Source: Chitinasiproducens palmae
GTDB lineage: Bacteria; Pseudomonadota; Gammaproteobacteria; Burkholderiales; Burkholderiaceae
Reading direction: 5' to 3'
DNA length: 64,000 nt
Assembly (NCBI RefSeq): GCF_900095735.1
Contig: NZ_FNLO01000008.1
Span: 62,001-126,000 of the forward strand
A model generated the notes under the pieces. That model saw nothing but the letters and a program-made list of their open reading frames with translations, ran no database searches and was not told where the DNA came from. Below, piece by piece: positions 48,797 to 60,200 of the stretch. Numbering within the stretch: the stretch's first letter is position 1; each line of letters starts with the position of its first letter. The position numbers were made by a program, and so were the translations under genes.

Positions 48797-49890
48797 GTGC
48801 TGCCCCTCATGACCGGCGCGCCCGCGCCTGTGTCGGTGTCGGTCGACACGCCGCCGGCTGGCCAGCCCTGCACATGACGCAGGATCAACGCGCCCAGCGC
48901 GTCGATCCATTCGGGCGCATCGTTCAGGCACGGAATGCGATGATACTCGCGCCCCCCGGCGTGCAGGAACTCGTCACGAACCTCCATGCCGATTTCCTCA
49001 ATCGTCTCTAGGCAGTCCGCGGTGAATCCGGGGCAGAACACGTCGACGCGCTTCACGCCCGCCGTGCCATGGGCCGCAAGCGTCGGCGCCGTATAGGGCT
49101 GCAGCCACTCCGCGCGTCCGAAGCGCGATTGGAAGGTCACTTCGCAAGCCCCTGCCGGCAACGCCAGCGCCTCGTTCAGGAGGCGTCCGGTGGCGACACA
49201 CTGTTCGTAGTAAGGGTCGCCCAGCGCGATCGTGCGCTTCGGCACGCCGTGAAAGCTCAGTACGAGCCGGTCGCCGGCGGCGAAATCCGGCCTGCCGTGC
49301 TGCGCCCAATAATGCGCGATCCGGGCCGCCAGCGCCGCGATATAGCCTGGGTCGTCCGGATAGTCCTTCACCGTGCGCACTTCCAACTGGTTGCGCATCC
49401 GCGCCATCAGCGCGAACGCTGCGTCGAACGCGGTCGCGGTGGTCGACGCCGAGTATTGCGGGTACAGCGGCAACAGCAGCACGCGCCCGATGCCACGTGC
49501 CTTCAACTGCCGTAGCACCGTCGGGATGTTCGGCGTACCGTAACGCATCGCATACTCGACCGTCACGCGGTGCCCGCGCGCGTCGAGCCACTGCTGGACC
49601 AGCCCTGCCTGCCGCTCGGTGAACACCTTCAGCGGCGAGCCGGCTTCGGTCCACACCGTCTCGTACTTGCGTGCGGACGCGCGCGAGCGCAACGGCAGAA
49701 TGGCCAGGTTCAGGATGAGTTGCCAGACCAACGGCGGAATTTCCACCACGCGCGGATCGGACAGGAATTCGCGCAGGTAGCGGCCGACTTCAGGCGGCCG
49801 CGGCGCGTCGGGTGTGCCGAGGTTGATCAGCAAGACGGCGACGGAGTGCGCGCCCTCGGCGGGCCGAGGAACTTCGGGATCGAAACGCAT
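48787..49890 (-). CDS. hemH: Ferrochelatase
   Basis: A 367-residue enzyme inserting iron into protoporphyrin [16 protein letters not shown] near the start, the catalytic His in [11 protein letters not shown] and Glu in [10 protein letters not shown] are present, with [12 protein letters not shown]. It starts 36 bp after hrcA; a TATAAT (49921-49916) over the end of hrcA may give it an additional promoter. hslR overlaps its end. Confidence 0.97.
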   Translation of the reverse strand: MRFDPEVPRPAEGAHSVAVLLINLGTPDAPRPPEVGRYLREFLSDPRVVEIPPLVWQLILNLAILPLRSRASARKYETVWTEAGSPLKVFTERQAGLVQQWLDARGHRVTVEYAMRYGTPNIPTVLRQLKARGIGRVLLLPLYPQYSASTTATAFDAAFALMARMRNQLEVRTVKDYPDDPGYIAALAARIAHYWAQHGRPDFAAGDRLVLSFHGVPKRTIALGDPYYEQCVATGRLLNEALALPAGACEVTFQSRFGRAEWLQPYTAPTLAAHGTAGVKRVDVFCPGFTADCLETIEEIGMEVRDEFLHAGGREYHRIPCLNDAPEWIDALGALILRHVQGWPAGGVSTDTDTGAGAPVMRGSTWD

Positions 49891-49926
49891 GGGATGTCGG
49901 TGACTTCGGCCCGACCATTATAGCCA

Positions 49927-50943
49927 TCAGGCCTGGCTGAGCGCGTTGGAGACCAGCTTGGCCGTGATGTCGACGATCGAGATCACGCGGTCGTATGCCA
50001 TTCGCGTCGGACCGATCACGCCGAGCGTGCCGACGATCGTGCCATCCACCGTGTAGGGCGCCGTGACCACGCTCATCTCTTCGATCGGGATCAGGTTGGA
50101 ATCCCCGCCGATGAAGATCTGCACGCCCTGCGCCTGGCTGGACACGTCGAGCAGGCGCAGCAGGCTGGTGCGCTGGTCGAACAGCTCGAACATGCGGCGC
50201 AGGCGTTCCATGTTCGATGACAGGTCGGCGACTTCGAGCAGATTGCGCTCGCCCGAAATCAGCAGGTTGTCGTCTTCCCCGTCCTCGCTGCCCGCCTCGA
50301 CCGCTTCCTGCATCAGCTGACTCATGTCGCCGCGCAGCGCGTCGATCTCGTCGCGCAGCCGGCGCTTGACCTCGTCGAAGCTCAGGCCGGCATAGTTCGC
50401 ATTGATGAAGTTCGACGCCTCGACGAGTTGTGCCGGCGAGTAATCGCGCTGGCTGGCGATGATGCGGTTCTGCACGTCGCCTTCCGGCGTCACGATGATC
50501 AGCAGCAGTCGGCGCTCCGAGAGCCGGATGAATTCGATCTGCCGGAACGTATGGCTGCGGCGCGGCGTGAGCACCACGCCCGCGAATTGGGACAGGTTCG
50601 ACAGCACGCCGGCCGCCGCCGCGACGACTTTCTGCGGCTGGTCGGGGCGCAGCCGATGCGCGACCGACAGGCGAAACGCCGCATCGTCGAATTGCGGCTG
50701 CGCGGTCAGCATCGTGTCCACGAACAGCCGGTAGGCGCGCGGGGTTGGAATGCGCCCCGCCGATGTGTGGGGGCTGGCCACCAGGCCGAGTTCCTCGAGG
50801 TCCGACATGACGTTGCGGACCGTCGCCGGACTCAGTTCGAGGCCCGAATACCGGGAAAGCGTGCGCGAGCCCACTGGCTGACCGTCGGCGATATACCTTT
50901 CGATCAGCGTCTTGAGCAGGGTCTGAGCACGTCTGTCGAGCAT
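49927..50943 (-). CDS. hrcA: Heat-inducible transcription repressor HrcA
   Basis: A 338-residue repressor. The N-terminal winged helix ([55 protein letters not shown]) binds CIRCE operators; the rest is the inserted-dimerisation and GAF-like domain ([26 protein letters not shown]). The ATG at 50943 is preceded 7 nt upstream by TAGAAT (50956-50951) and no ribosome-binding site. No CIRCE sequence is visible in this window, so its targets, usually groESL, lie elsewhere. Confidence 0.96.
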   Translation of the reverse strand: MLDRRAQTLLKTLIERYIADGQPVGSRTLSRYSGLELSPATVRNVMSDLEELGLVASPHTSAGRIPTPRAYRLFVDTMLTAQPQFDDAAFRLSVAHRLRPDQPQKVVAAAAGVLSNLSQFAGVVLTPRRSHTFRQIEFIRLSERRLLLIIVTPEGDVQNRIIASQRDYSPAQLVEASNFINANYAGLSFDEVKRRLRDEIDALRGDMSQLMQEAVEAGSEDGEDDNLLISGERNLLEVADLSSNMERLRRMFELFDQRTSLLRLLDVSSQAQGVQIFIGGDSNLIPIEEMSVVTAPYTVDGTIVGTLGVIGPTRMAYDRVISIVDITAKLVSNALSQA

Positions 50944-50950
50944 GACGACT

Positions 50951-50956
50951 ATTCTA
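50951..50956 (-). promoter_or_regulatory. -10-like TAGAAT before hrcA
   Basis: TAGAAT on the minus strand ending 7 nt before the hrcA ATG. The predicted transcription start falls one base before the ATG. Confidence 0.4.
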
Positions 50957-51155
50957 CGGCGATTGGTTGGAAACGGAGGGCGGCCCCTGCGTGGCTGGCG
51001 GGCAGTCGCCGCAGGCGCCGCCAAGCCGTCATTTTATCCCGCCAGGCCGCCGCGCGGCGCGCGACGACGCGACGCCGTGGCGCGGCCGCCCGTGGCCGGC
51101 GCAGCCGGCATGGCGGCGATTCTGTTTCCCTCCTGCCTGTGGTGTAATGCCATGC

Positions 51156-52049
51156 ATGGAAACAGGACCACATTTCAGGACGGTTGCGCTGGTTGGCCGG
51201 CCGAACACGCCGGGCATCGAGGTGCCGCTGCTCGCGCTGGCGGATCAGCTCTCGACCTGTTGCGCCCAAGTGGTCTTCGAGAACGACACCGCCCGCGACA
51301 TCGGCGAGCACCGCTATCCGTCGGTCAGCGCCGATGAGATCGGCCGGCATGCGGACGTCGCGGTGGTGCTGGGCGGCGACGGTACGCTGCTCGGCATCGG
51401 CCGGCAGCTCGCGCCGTACGGCACGCCGCTGATCGGCATCAATCACGGCCGCCTCGGCTTCATCACCGACATCTCGCTCGACGAGATGGCCCACGTGGTG
51501 CCGGAAATGCTGGCCGGCCACTACGAGCGCGAGGAGCGCACGCTGCTGGAGGGGCGCATCGTGCGTGACGGCCGCACCATCTACGAAGCGCTGGCCTTCA
51601 ACGACGTGGTGGTGAACCGCAGCGGCGTGTCCGGCATGGCCGACCTGCGCCTGAGCGTGGACGGCCGCTTCATGTACCGGCAGCGCTCCGACGGCCTGAT
51701 TGTCGCGACGCCGACCGGTTCGACCGCCTATGCGCTGGCTGCCCAGGGTCCGATCCTGCAGCCCGAGCTGGCCGGCATGGTGCTGGTGCCGATCGCGCCG
51801 CATGCCCTGTCGAATCGACCGATCGTCGTGCACGACACGGCGGTGGTCGAGATCCGCTTCGTGGGCGGCCGCGACGTGAACGTCAATTTCGACATGCAGT
51901 CGTTCACCGCGCTGGAGATCGACGACACCATCGTCGTCGTGCGCTCCCGCCACCGGGTGCCGCTGCTGCACCCGAAGGGCTGGAGCTACTTCGCGACGCT
52001 GCGCAAGAAGCTGCACTGGAACGAGTATCCGTCCGAAGAGGACGAGTGA
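51156..52049 (+). CDS. nadK: NAD kinase
   Basis: A 297-residue enzyme phosphorylating NAD to NADP. The [11 protein letters not shown] motif, [17 protein letters not shown] and [16 protein letters not shown] are present. The ATG at 51156 gives [16 protein letters not shown], matching family length (E. coli 292). An ATG at 51147 would add three residues. A TGTAAT hexamer (51143-51148) lies 7 nt before the chosen ATG and there is no clear ribosome-binding site. It is divergent from hrcA and followed by recN. Confidence 0.96.
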   Translation: METGPHFRTVALVGRPNTPGIEVPLLALADQLSTCCAQVVFENDTARDIGEHRYPSVSADEIGRHADVAVVLGGDGTLLGIGRQLAPYGTPLIGINHGRLGFITDISLDEMAHVVPEMLAGHYEREERTLLEGRIVRDGRTIYEALAFNDVVVNRSGVSGMADLRLSVDGRFMYRQRSDGLIVATPTGSTAYALAAQGPILQPELAGMVLVPIAPHALSNRPIVVHDTAVVEIRFVGGRDVNVNFDMQSFTALEIDDTIVVVRSRHRVPLLHPKGWSYFATLRKKLHWNEYPSEEDE

Positions 52050-52093
52050 GTCCCCCGGCCGCGCCAACGCCCGTCTTCCGAACCGCCATCCCG

Positions 52094-53761
52094 ATGCTCC
52101 ATCTGCTCTCCATCCGCGATTTCGTCATCGTCGATTCGCTCGCGATCGAATTCGGCCCGAATTTCACTGTGTTCTCAGGCGAGACCGGTGCCGGCAAATC
52201 GATCCTGATCGACGCGCTGGCGCTCGTGCTGGGCGCGCGCGCCGACGGCGGCGTGGTCCGCGAAGGAGCGCAGCGCGCCGACATCAGCGCCGAATTCGAC
52301 GTCGACGAACGGGTGGCGGTCTGGCTGGACCAGCAGGCGCTGCGGCAAGCGCCCGACGGCGACGCCGACACGCTGCTGCTGCGTCGGGTGATCGACGCGG
52401 GCGGGCGCTCGCGAGCGTTCGTCAACGGCACCCCGGTGACGCTCACGCAACTGCGTGAAGTCGGCGAGTTCCTCGTCGACATCCACGGCCAGCACGCCCA
52501 CCAACTGCTGATGCGCGGCGACATGCAACGCCAGCTGTTCGACGAGCATGCCGGCCTGGCCGCGCTCGCCGCCGAGGTTGGCGAGGCCTGGCAGGGCTGG
52601 CGGCAGGCGCGCCGCGCCATCGATGCGGCACGCACGCGCGAGCGTGAAATCCAGCTCGAACGCGAGCAGCTGGCCTGGCAGCTCGGCGAACTCGACGCGC
52701 TGGCCCCGGCGGCCGGCGAGTGGGAGGAACTCAGCCAGGAACATCGCCGTTTGTCGCATGCGGCCAGCCTGCTCGAAGGCGCGCAAGCCGCGTTCGAGAC
52801 GCTGAGCGAGGCCGACGACGCGGTGCTGGGACGCGTCGCCGGCCTGGTCGGACGGCTGCGCGATCTCGCGACGATCGACGAGCGGCTGGCGGAGGCGGTC
52901 GCCGCGCTCGAACCCGCCGAGATTCATCTGCAGGAAGCGGCCTACTCGCTCAGTCATTATGTGCAGCGCATCGAAATGGACCCCGAGCGCTTGCAGCAGG
53001 TCGAAACGCGCTTCGCCGCGTGGCATGCCCAGTCGCGCCGGCTCGGCATCGCGCCGGAAGTGCTGCCCGAGGCGGTGGCGGAGAAACGCGCGCGTCTTGG
53101 CGAACTGGATGCCGCGATCGATCTGGCCGCGCTGCAGGCGGCGTCGCTGCGCGCCGAACAGGCGTTCCGCGCCAGCGCGGCGCGGCTGTCGCTGGCCCGA
53201 CGCGACAATGCGAGCCGGCTCGGCGACGCGGTCACCGCCGCGATGCAGGAGCTGTCGATGGCAGGCGGGCGCTTCGAGGTCGCGCTGCTGCCGCAGGAGG
53301 AAGGCGGACCGCATGGGCTGGAACAGGTGGAGTTCCGCGTGGCCGCGCATCCTGGCGTCGCGCCCCGCCCGATCACCAAGGTCGCGTCGGGCGGCGAACT
53401 GGCCCGCATCAGCCTCGCGCTCGCAGTCATCACCAGCAGTGCCAGCCCGACCCCGACGCTGATCTTCGACGAAGTGGACACCGGCATCGGCGGCGCCGTC
53501 GCCGAAGTGGTCGGCCGCCTGCTGCGCCAGCTCGGCACGCAGCGGCAGGTGCTGTGCGTGACCCACCTGCCGCAGGTGGCCGCGCAGGGCACACGGCATC
53601 TGCGCGTCGCCAAGGCCAGCGAGGACGGCGCGTCGACGATCAGCCGCGTGACGCCGCTGGACGCCGCTGGACGCGTCGACGAGATCGCCCGCATGCTGGG
53701 CGGCATTGAAATCACCGCGACGACGCGGCGGCACGCAAAGGAAATGCTGGCCACCCGCTAG
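52094..53761 (+). CDS. recN: DNA repair protein RecN
   Basis: A 555-residue SMC-like ATPase for double-strand-break repair. It begins MLHLLSIRDFVIVDSLAIEF, with Walker A SGETGAGKSILIDAL, a long coiled-coil middle, the signature VASGGELARISLAL and Walker B TLIFDEVDTGIGG. The ATG at 52094 matches the family start. A GTG at 52046 overlaps the nadK stop as GTGA and has GAGGA upstream, so an N terminus longer by 16 residues with coupled translation is possible. It is convergent with glnE. Confidence 0.95.
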   Translation: MLHLLSIRDFVIVDSLAIEFGPNFTVFSGETGAGKSILIDALALVLGARADGGVVREGAQRADISAEFDVDERVAVWLDQQALRQAPDGDADTLLLRRVIDAGGRSRAFVNGTPVTLTQLREVGEFLVDIHGQHAHQLLMRGDMQRQLFDEHAGLAALAAEVGEAWQGWRQARRAIDAARTREREIQLEREQLAWQLGELDALAPAAGEWEELSQEHRRLSHAASLLEGAQAAFETLSEADDAVLGRVAGLVGRLRDLATIDERLAEAVAALEPAEIHLQEAAYSLSHYVQRIEMDPERLQQVETRFAAWHAQSRRLGIAPEVLPEAVAEKRARLGELDAAIDLAALQAASLRAEQAFRASAARLSLARRDNASRLGDAVTAAMQELSMAGGRFEVALLPQEEGGPHGLEQVEFRVAAHPGVAPRPITKVASGGELARISLALAVITSSASPTPTLIFDEVDTGIGGAVAEVVGRLLRQLGTQRQVLCVTHLPQVAAQGTRHLRVAKASEDGASTISRVTPLDAAGRVDEIARMLGGIEITATTRRHAKEMLATR

Positions 53762-53990
53762 CCTGCCGCCGGCGCGTGCCCCCGCTGGCAACCGCTGGCA
53801 ACCGCTGGCAACCGCTGGCAGCCGCTGGCAAGCGCTGCCGCAGTGCAACGGGGTGCTCGACGACCTCTCGACGACCTCTCGACGACAGTCGCACCGACAC
53901 TCGCACCGACAGTCGCAACGGCCATCGCCGCCCCCCGCCGCCCCACCCTCACGCCGGCGATGCGCGGCCGGCGCTTGCGAAGCCGGCGTG
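53762..53990. repeat. Tandem-repeat-filled gap between recN and glnE
   Basis: Five to six 10-bp ACCGCTGGCA units (53781-53840), two 11-bp TCGACGACCTC units (about 53858-53879), then three 12-bp GTCGCACCGACA-type units (about 53888-53923). Several GCCGGCG inverted elements before 53990 may terminate both convergent genes. Confidence 0.85.
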
Positions 53991-56837
53991 TCAGCCGGCG
54001 GTCGCCGGCCGCTCCGGTCCGAACACGTCCTGCCACAGGCGCCTCACCGCCTCCGCCTGGCTGGCGATACGCGCGTAGGGCACGCGCGCGGCGCGGCCGT
54101 CGAGACGCAGCGCGTGCTGCCGCGCGCGGTAGTCGCGGTAGGCATCGGCCACCTGGGCGGCCAGCGGCGGCGAGACCACGCCGGCTTCGGCGAGACGGGC
54201 AAGCAGCGCGATGTTGCCGGCATTGGCGTAGAGCGCCGGCCGCGCGTGCGCCTCGCGCAGCACCAGATACTGAACGATGAACTCGATGTCGACCATGCCG
54301 CCGCGGTCGTGCTTCAGGTCGAATTCCTCGCTCGGGTTCGGATGTCCGGCAAGCACCTTCTCGCGCATCGCGACAATCTCCCCGGCGAGCCGCGACGGGT
54401 CGCGCGTGCGGCCAAGCACGGCGCGGCGCACTTCCTCGAACGCCGCGCCGATGAGCGGGTCGCCCGCCGAGAAGCGCGCGCGGGTGATGGCCTGGTGCTC
54501 CCATACCCAGGCGACATTCGCGCCGTCCTCGCGCAACTGGTACGTGCGGAACGCCTCGAGGTCCGTCACCAGCAGACCGGCCATGCCATTGGGCCGCAAA
54601 CGCAGGTCGATGTCGAACAGCACGCCGGCGCCGGTCGCCGTCGTCATCCAGGTCACCAGACGGCGCGCGAAACGCGCGTAGATGTCCGGCGCGTCCGGGT
54701 GCGGGTCGTCGTACAGGAAGATGATGTCGAGGTCGGACGCGTAGCCGAGTTCCTTGCCGCCCAGCTTGCCGTAGGCGACGATCGCGAAGCCGGGACGGTC
54801 GCGATGGCGCTTCGGCAGACTCGCCCAGACCACATCGACCACCACGTCGAGCACCGCGTCGGCCAGCGCCGACAGCTCGTCGCCGACCGCCTCGACGCTG
54901 ACGCGGCCACGCAGATCGCGCAAAAGCACGCGGAACACTTCGGCCTGATGCGCATGCCGCAGCAGGTCCATCTGCTGTTCGGCGCCGTCCGCGCGCGCCA
55001 GCCGCTGACGCAAGCCGGCCTGGAAGGCGGCCGGATCGCATGGCGTGAGCGACTCGTCGTCCAGCAGTTCGTCGAGCAACTGCGGATGGCGCACCAGATA
55101 GTTCGCGCCCCAGCTCGATGCGCCGAGCACCTGCAGAACCCGCGCGAGCGCGGCAGGAAACTCCGTCAGCAGCGACAGATAGGCGGTGCGGCCACCGATC
55201 GCGGCCAGCAGGTCGATGAAGCGGGTCAGCGTCGCGTCGCGCGCGGCCGGGGGCGCTTCGCTCGCCACCTGCACGAGCGCACGCACCATCAAGGCATCGA
55301 AGCGCTCGCGCGCGCGGCCGCCCAGCGCCTGATAGCGCCGGCCAGCGCGGCTGTCGCGCAGACGATCGACGAGCGCGCCGCCCTGCGCGTAGCCAAGCGC
55401 CTGGAGTCGCGTTTCGGGCTGGGCGTCGCCGTTGCCCTCGTCCAGATCCTGGTGCCACAGCGCGGTGGCGAGCGCGGTGGCAGCGTCGCTATCGCCGGCC
55501 GCGCCCGGCGCGCCGTCGGCCGGGGCCACCGCCTCGGCCTCCCGCTTGTCCGAGAAGGTCGCGTCGAAATGCCGTTCGACTCGGTCCCGCCATTGCTGCA
55601 GCACCGCGGCAAAGGAGCCGAAGTCCGCGAACGACATGGCCTGCGCGAGCCGTTCGCGGGCCGCCTCGTCGACCGGCACCGCGTGGGTCTGCGCGTCCTC
55701 GACGTACTGCAGCCGATGCTCGACACGCCGCAGGAAATGGTAGGCATCGGCCAGCACCTGCATGTCCTCTGCGCCGATCAGCCCACGGTCGCGGGCCGCC
55801 GCCAGCACCGCCAGCGTCGGGCGGGCGCGCAGGCCGGCATCCTGGCCGCCCCGGATCAGTTGCAGCACCTGGGCGCTGAATTCGATCTCGCGTATGCCGC
55901 CGCGGCCGAGCTTGACGTCGTCCGCCACGTCCGGGCGCAGGTTGGCCCGGCGTACCGCTTCCTGGCGAATCTGAGCATGCAGCGCGCGGATCGCGTCGAT
56001 CGCGCCGTAGTCGAGATAGCGTCGGTACACGAACGGGCCGGCCACCTTGCCGAGATTGCGCGCCAGCCGCGCGCCGGCCGCACTGCTCACCTCGCTGACC
56101 AGACGCCCCTTGATCCACGCGTAGCGCTCCCACTCCCGGCCCTGCACGTAGAAGTATTCCTCCAGCATCGCAAGACTGCACACGAGCGGGCCCGAGTCGC
56201 CGTTCGGGCGCAGGCGCGTATCGACCCGGAACACGTAGCCGTCCGCGGTGTGCTCGGCGAGCGCGCCGATCAGGCGCCGCGCGAGGCGCGTGAAATAGTC
56301 GTGGTTGTCGATGGCGCGCCGCGTGCCGCCGGCTGTCATGCCGTCCTCGTCGTAGACGAAGATCAGGTCGATGTCGGACGAAACGTTCAGCTCGCCGCCG
56401 CCCAGCTTGCCCATGCCGACCACGCCAAGCGTAAGCGGCGCTGCGTCGCTCTCGGCGAGCGGCGCGCCGAAGGTGGCGCCGAGTTCCGCTTCCAGACGCG
56501 CCAGGGCGGTCTCGATCGCCACCTCGGCCAGCCACGTCATGGCCACCGTCACCTCGCCCAGGTCGGCCGCACCGCTCAGGTCGCGTTCCATCACGACCAG
56601 GAACACCTCCGTGCGCAGGCGGCGAAGCGCGCGGCGCAGCGCTTCGTCGGCATCGCCGCCGGCCGCCTGGTCGAGTAGCGCCTGGCAACGCGCGGCGATC
56701 GCCTGTCGGCTCCAGGGCGCGGCACTCGCCGCCGCGACGCGTTCGGCAAGCGCGGGATCGGCGATGTACTGCCGGCGAGCATAGGCGGAATAGGCAGTGC
56801 TCCAGGGAGCGGGGCCAGCGGCGTGCTGTTCGGTCAT
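53991..56837 (-). CDS. glnE: Glutamine synthetase adenylyltransferase/deadenylylase
   Basis: A 948-residue bifunctional enzyme that adenylylates and deadenylylates glutamine synthetase in response to PII. Two nucleotidyltransferase domains are visible, one with GMGKLGGGELNVSSDIDLIF (about residues 140-165) and one with AYGKLGGKELGYASDLDIIF (about 685-710). They are linked by helical regions. The length matches E. coli GlnE (946). The ATG at 56837 is used; an upstream TTG has no support. It is divergent from yhdP. Confidence 0.97.
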   Translation of the reverse strand: MTEQHAAGPAPWSTAYSAYARRQYIADPALAERVAAASAAPWSRQAIAARCQALLDQAAGGDADEALRRALRRLRTEVFLVVMERDLSGAADLGEVTVAMTWLAEVAIETALARLEAELGATFGAPLAESDAAPLTLGVVGMGKLGGGELNVSSDIDLIFVYDEDGMTAGGTRRAIDNHDYFTRLARRLIGALAEHTADGYVFRVDTRLRPNGDSGPLVCSLAMLEEYFYVQGREWERYAWIKGRLVSEVSSAAGARLARNLGKVAGPFVYRRYLDYGAIDAIRALHAQIRQEAVRRANLRPDVADDVKLGRGGIREIEFSAQVLQLIRGGQDAGLRARPTLAVLAAARDRGLIGAEDMQVLADAYHFLRRVEHRLQYVEDAQTHAVPVDEAARERLAQAMSFADFGSFAAVLQQWRDRVERHFDATFSDKREAEAVAPADGAPGAAGDSDAATALATALWHQDLDEGNGDAQPETRLQALGYAQGGALVDRLRDSRAGRRYQALGGRARERFDALMVRALVQVASEAPPAARDATLTRFIDLLAAIGGRTAYLSLLTEFPAALARVLQVLGASSWGANYLVRHPQLLDELLDDESLTPCDPAAFQAGLRQRLARADGAEQQMDLLRHAHQAEVFRVLLRDLRGRVSVEAVGDELSALADAVLDVVVDVVWASLPKRHRDRPGFAIVAYGKLGGKELGYASDLDIIFLYDDPHPDAPDIYARFARRLVTWMTTATGAGVLFDIDLRLRPNGMAGLLVTDLEAFRTYQLREDGANVAWVWEHQAITRARFSAGDPLIGAAFEEVRRAVLGRTRDPSRLAGEIVAMREKVLAGHPNPSEEFDLKHDRGGMVDIEFIVQYLVLREAHARPALYANAGNIALLARLAEAGVVSPPLAAQVADAYRDYRARQHALRLDGRAARVPYARIASQAEAVRRLWQDVFGPERPATAG

Positions 56838-57286
56838 CGTGGTCTGGGCGGCGTGCAATCGTGAGGCGGAAGGTTAGGCGGAACGCGAGGCAAGACGCGA
56901 GCTGAAACGTGGGGCGAAACGTGGGGCAAAGCGCAAGCAAGGCCAGGGCCGGGTGCATCACCCGACGCCCCGGCGGCACTGGCGGTCGCGCGCGACATGC
57001 CGAACGGGCGGAGCGCATGAAGCGCTGTGGTAACCTGCCGCGTTCCGGTCGGCGGTCCGCACCGATACGCCGGGGTAAGAATCCGGCGCGGCGCAAGATC
57101 ACCGGCATCGAGCAGGCACCAAGCAGGCGCCAAGCAGGCATCGAGCGGGCAGCAAGCGCGCGCAAGGCGGGCACAAAGCGTGCAACAGCCTGCGGCGACC
57201 GCACGCGCGGTCCGCGCCATGAATGGCGCCAGGGCGAGCGGCCCCTCCGGCACTCCGCAAACTATCACACCCTTTCGTCTCAACGC
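56838..57286. other. Divergent glnE/yhdP spacer
   Basis: About 450 bp without a supportable gene. It contains GAAACGTGGGG direct repeats (about 56904-56930) and several CAAGCAGGC-like copies (about 57118-57150). No clear promoter consensus is recognised. Confidence 0.5.
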
Positions 57287-60200
57287 ATGCCGGATCGCCC
57301 CGCACGTCAGCCCAGTCAGCGCCGCGTCAATGGCGAGACCGCGCTGCGCGCGGTGCTGCGAGGCCTGCTCATCGCCGCGGCCCTGCTCTATTTCCTGGTC
57401 GGCGTCGGCATGGCGGCGATCAACTGGCTGGTCATGCCGAACCTCGACGCGCTCAAGCCGCGTGTCGAGGCAGTGGCCAGCCGCACGCTCGGCGCCCGCG
57501 TGCGCATCGATCAGCTGAGCGCGCGCTGGCGCGCGCTGTCGCCCGAGGTCGAGGTCGCGGGACTGACCATCGACGACCGGCAAGGCCGGCCCGGCTTGTC
57601 GGTGCCGGGGCTGCGCGGCGTCATCGCCTGGCGCTCGTTGTGGCATCTGCGGCCCATCTTCGCGCTGATCGAAGTCTCCCATCCGCGCGTCAACATACGG
57701 CGGGATGCCGACGGTTCGATCACCGCGGCCGGTGTGCCGGTGCCCACGCACGGCGGCCACGACGACGTGTTCGGCAACTGGCTGCTGCGGCAGGAATCGG
57801 TGATCGTCCACGACGGCAGCCTGGTATGGCGCGACGCACTGCATGCAGCGCCGCCGCTGACACTCTCCAACGCGAAGCTGGCGCTCTACAACCGCGGTCA
57901 CCTGCATCGTCTTGGCATGCAGGCCAGTGCCGGCCCGCTGGCCGAACGAATCGACCTGCGCGCGGCGTTCCGGCATGGCCTGTTCGCCCGGCCCGCGCAA
58001 TGGCACAGCTGGATCGGCGAGGCCTACCTCGACAGCAGTCCGCTGGCGCTGGTCGCCGCCGCGCGCTACATCGACCTGCCGATGCCCGCGTCGCGCGGCA
58101 CGCTGGCGCAGACGGTCTGGCTGCGCTTCGCGAACGGCCGTCCGACCCGTCTCGAAGGCGCGCTGTCCGGCCGTGATCTGCTGCTGGGCGTACCCGGGCA
58201 GCACGCTACCGTCGACGCGCCTCGACTCGACACACGCTTCCGCCTGCGGCTGAATGACGATTTCTTCGCGGCCACGCTCGAACGGCTGCGCATCGAGGTG
58301 GCCGACCAGCCGCCGCTCGCCGATGCGACGCCGATCAACCGCGTCGTCACCCTGCGCCGTCTCGACGGGCGCTATCGTGCAAGCGTCGCCGGCAGCGGCG
58401 AACGGATCAGCCTGCGCGGCGACTTCGTTGACATCGGTTTGATCAGCGACTTCGTGCGTGCGCTGCCGCTGCCCAAGCGCGTCGCCGCCAACCTCGATCG
58501 CCTGCGGCCACGCGGCCTGCTGCACGACTTCGATCTGCTCGCCGAGCGCGCGTCGGTGGCGACGCCGGACGAAGCCAGCGCGGCGCGCGCGACCGGCGAC
58601 GTGCCCCTCGCGCGCTTCCGCATCAAGGCGCGCATGGAGGGCGCCAGCCTCGCGGCCGGCGCGCAGCCGCCCGGGCTGACCGCCGCCGGCCATCCACGGG
58701 TGGGCGTGCCCGGTTTCGACAATCTGAGCGGCAGCATCGACGCGAACGAACGCGGCGGGCACGCAAACCTCGATTCACGGGACGCATCGATCACGATCAG
58801 CGGTCTGTTCGATCTGCCCACCGTGCACTTCGACCGCCTGGCGGGCACGGTCAACTGGAAAGCGAGCGGCGCCACGCCGCAGTCGACGTATGACGCACGC
58901 GTCGCGCGGCTCGACTTCCAGAACGGCGACGCGCGCGGCAGCCTCAGCGGCAACTGGCGCGGCGCGCCGGCCGAGCCGCGCCACAGCGTGCTCGATCTGC
59001 GCACCCGTTTCGACGAGCTGGACGTGGCCCAGGTGGCGCGCTACCTGCCCACCTCGGTCGCGCCCGGGCTGCGTGCCTATCTCGGCCATGCGCTGGTCAG
59101 CGGTGTCAGCCGGGGGGCGACCATCGAGGTGCACGGTCCGCTCGACGAATTCCCCTATCGCGAAAAACCGGCGACCGGCACGTTCACCATCGACGCGCCG
59201 TTCGCGGACGGCCGCTTCGACCCGTCGCCCCACCCGCCGGTGCGTCTGCCGAACGGCGAGATCCAGCGCTGGCCGACGTTCGAGGCGGTGCATGGCCGCA
59301 TGCGGCTGGCCGACGACCGCCTGGACATCGACGTCTCCGAGGCGCGCTATCGCGGCATCCGCCTCGGCCCGGTGCGCGCCGGCATCCCGGCGCTTGGCGA
59401 TCCGCGCCCGCCGCTCACCGTCGAGGGCAAGGCACGCGGACCGCTGGCCGACCTGCTCGCCTACGTGGAAAGCAGTCCACTCGGCGTCTGGAGCCACCAT
59501 GTCGCGGCGAACTGGCGCGCCGACGGCGCCGCCGCGCTCAACCTGCGTCTGACCATTCCGCGCCAGCACACGCCGCAGACTGCACACAAGATCGGCGTGG
59601 CCGGCGCCATCGATTTCAACGACGGCCGACTGGCCGTACCGGGGCTGCCGGCGCTCTCGGCGATCCGGGGCCGCGCCGGCTTCACGGATACGCAACTGAC
59701 GCTGGCGGGCACGCAGGCACGCCTGCTTGGCGGCGAGTTGCGGGCCTCCGGCACGCTCTCGACGGTGAACGGCTACGACGTCACCGTGAACGGCGCGCTC
59801 AACGCCGACCAGACGCGTCCGCTGCTCAGCGACGGGCCGTTCGCCCGCCTGTCGCGCCGCTTCACCGGCAACGCGCCTTACACGCTGACGATGAAGGGCA
59901 AGGCCGGCGAAACGCCGGACGTCACCCTGCGCTCGGACCTCAGCGGCATGGCGATCGACCTGCCCGCGCCGTTACGCAAGCCGGCCGGTTCGCCGCTGCC
60001 CTTGCTTGCCACCTTCCGGCCCACGCCCTCGACCGGTGGCGGCGCACTGGCACGAGGCGAGCTGTCGCTCGGCGTGGTCAACGCGGCCGCCTTGTTCCGG
60101 GTTGGCGCGCCGCGCGGCACGTCGGCGCTGCTGGCCGCCGGCGTCGGCATCGATCGCCCGGCGCCGCAGCCGACTACCGGCTTCGCCGTGGTCGGCCAAG

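Noticed and set aside
53706-56678. Very long open frame antisense to glnE
   Set aside because: Arg/His/Gln-rich translation with no recognisable motif, fully explained by the GlnE codon pattern on the other strand in GC-rich DNA.
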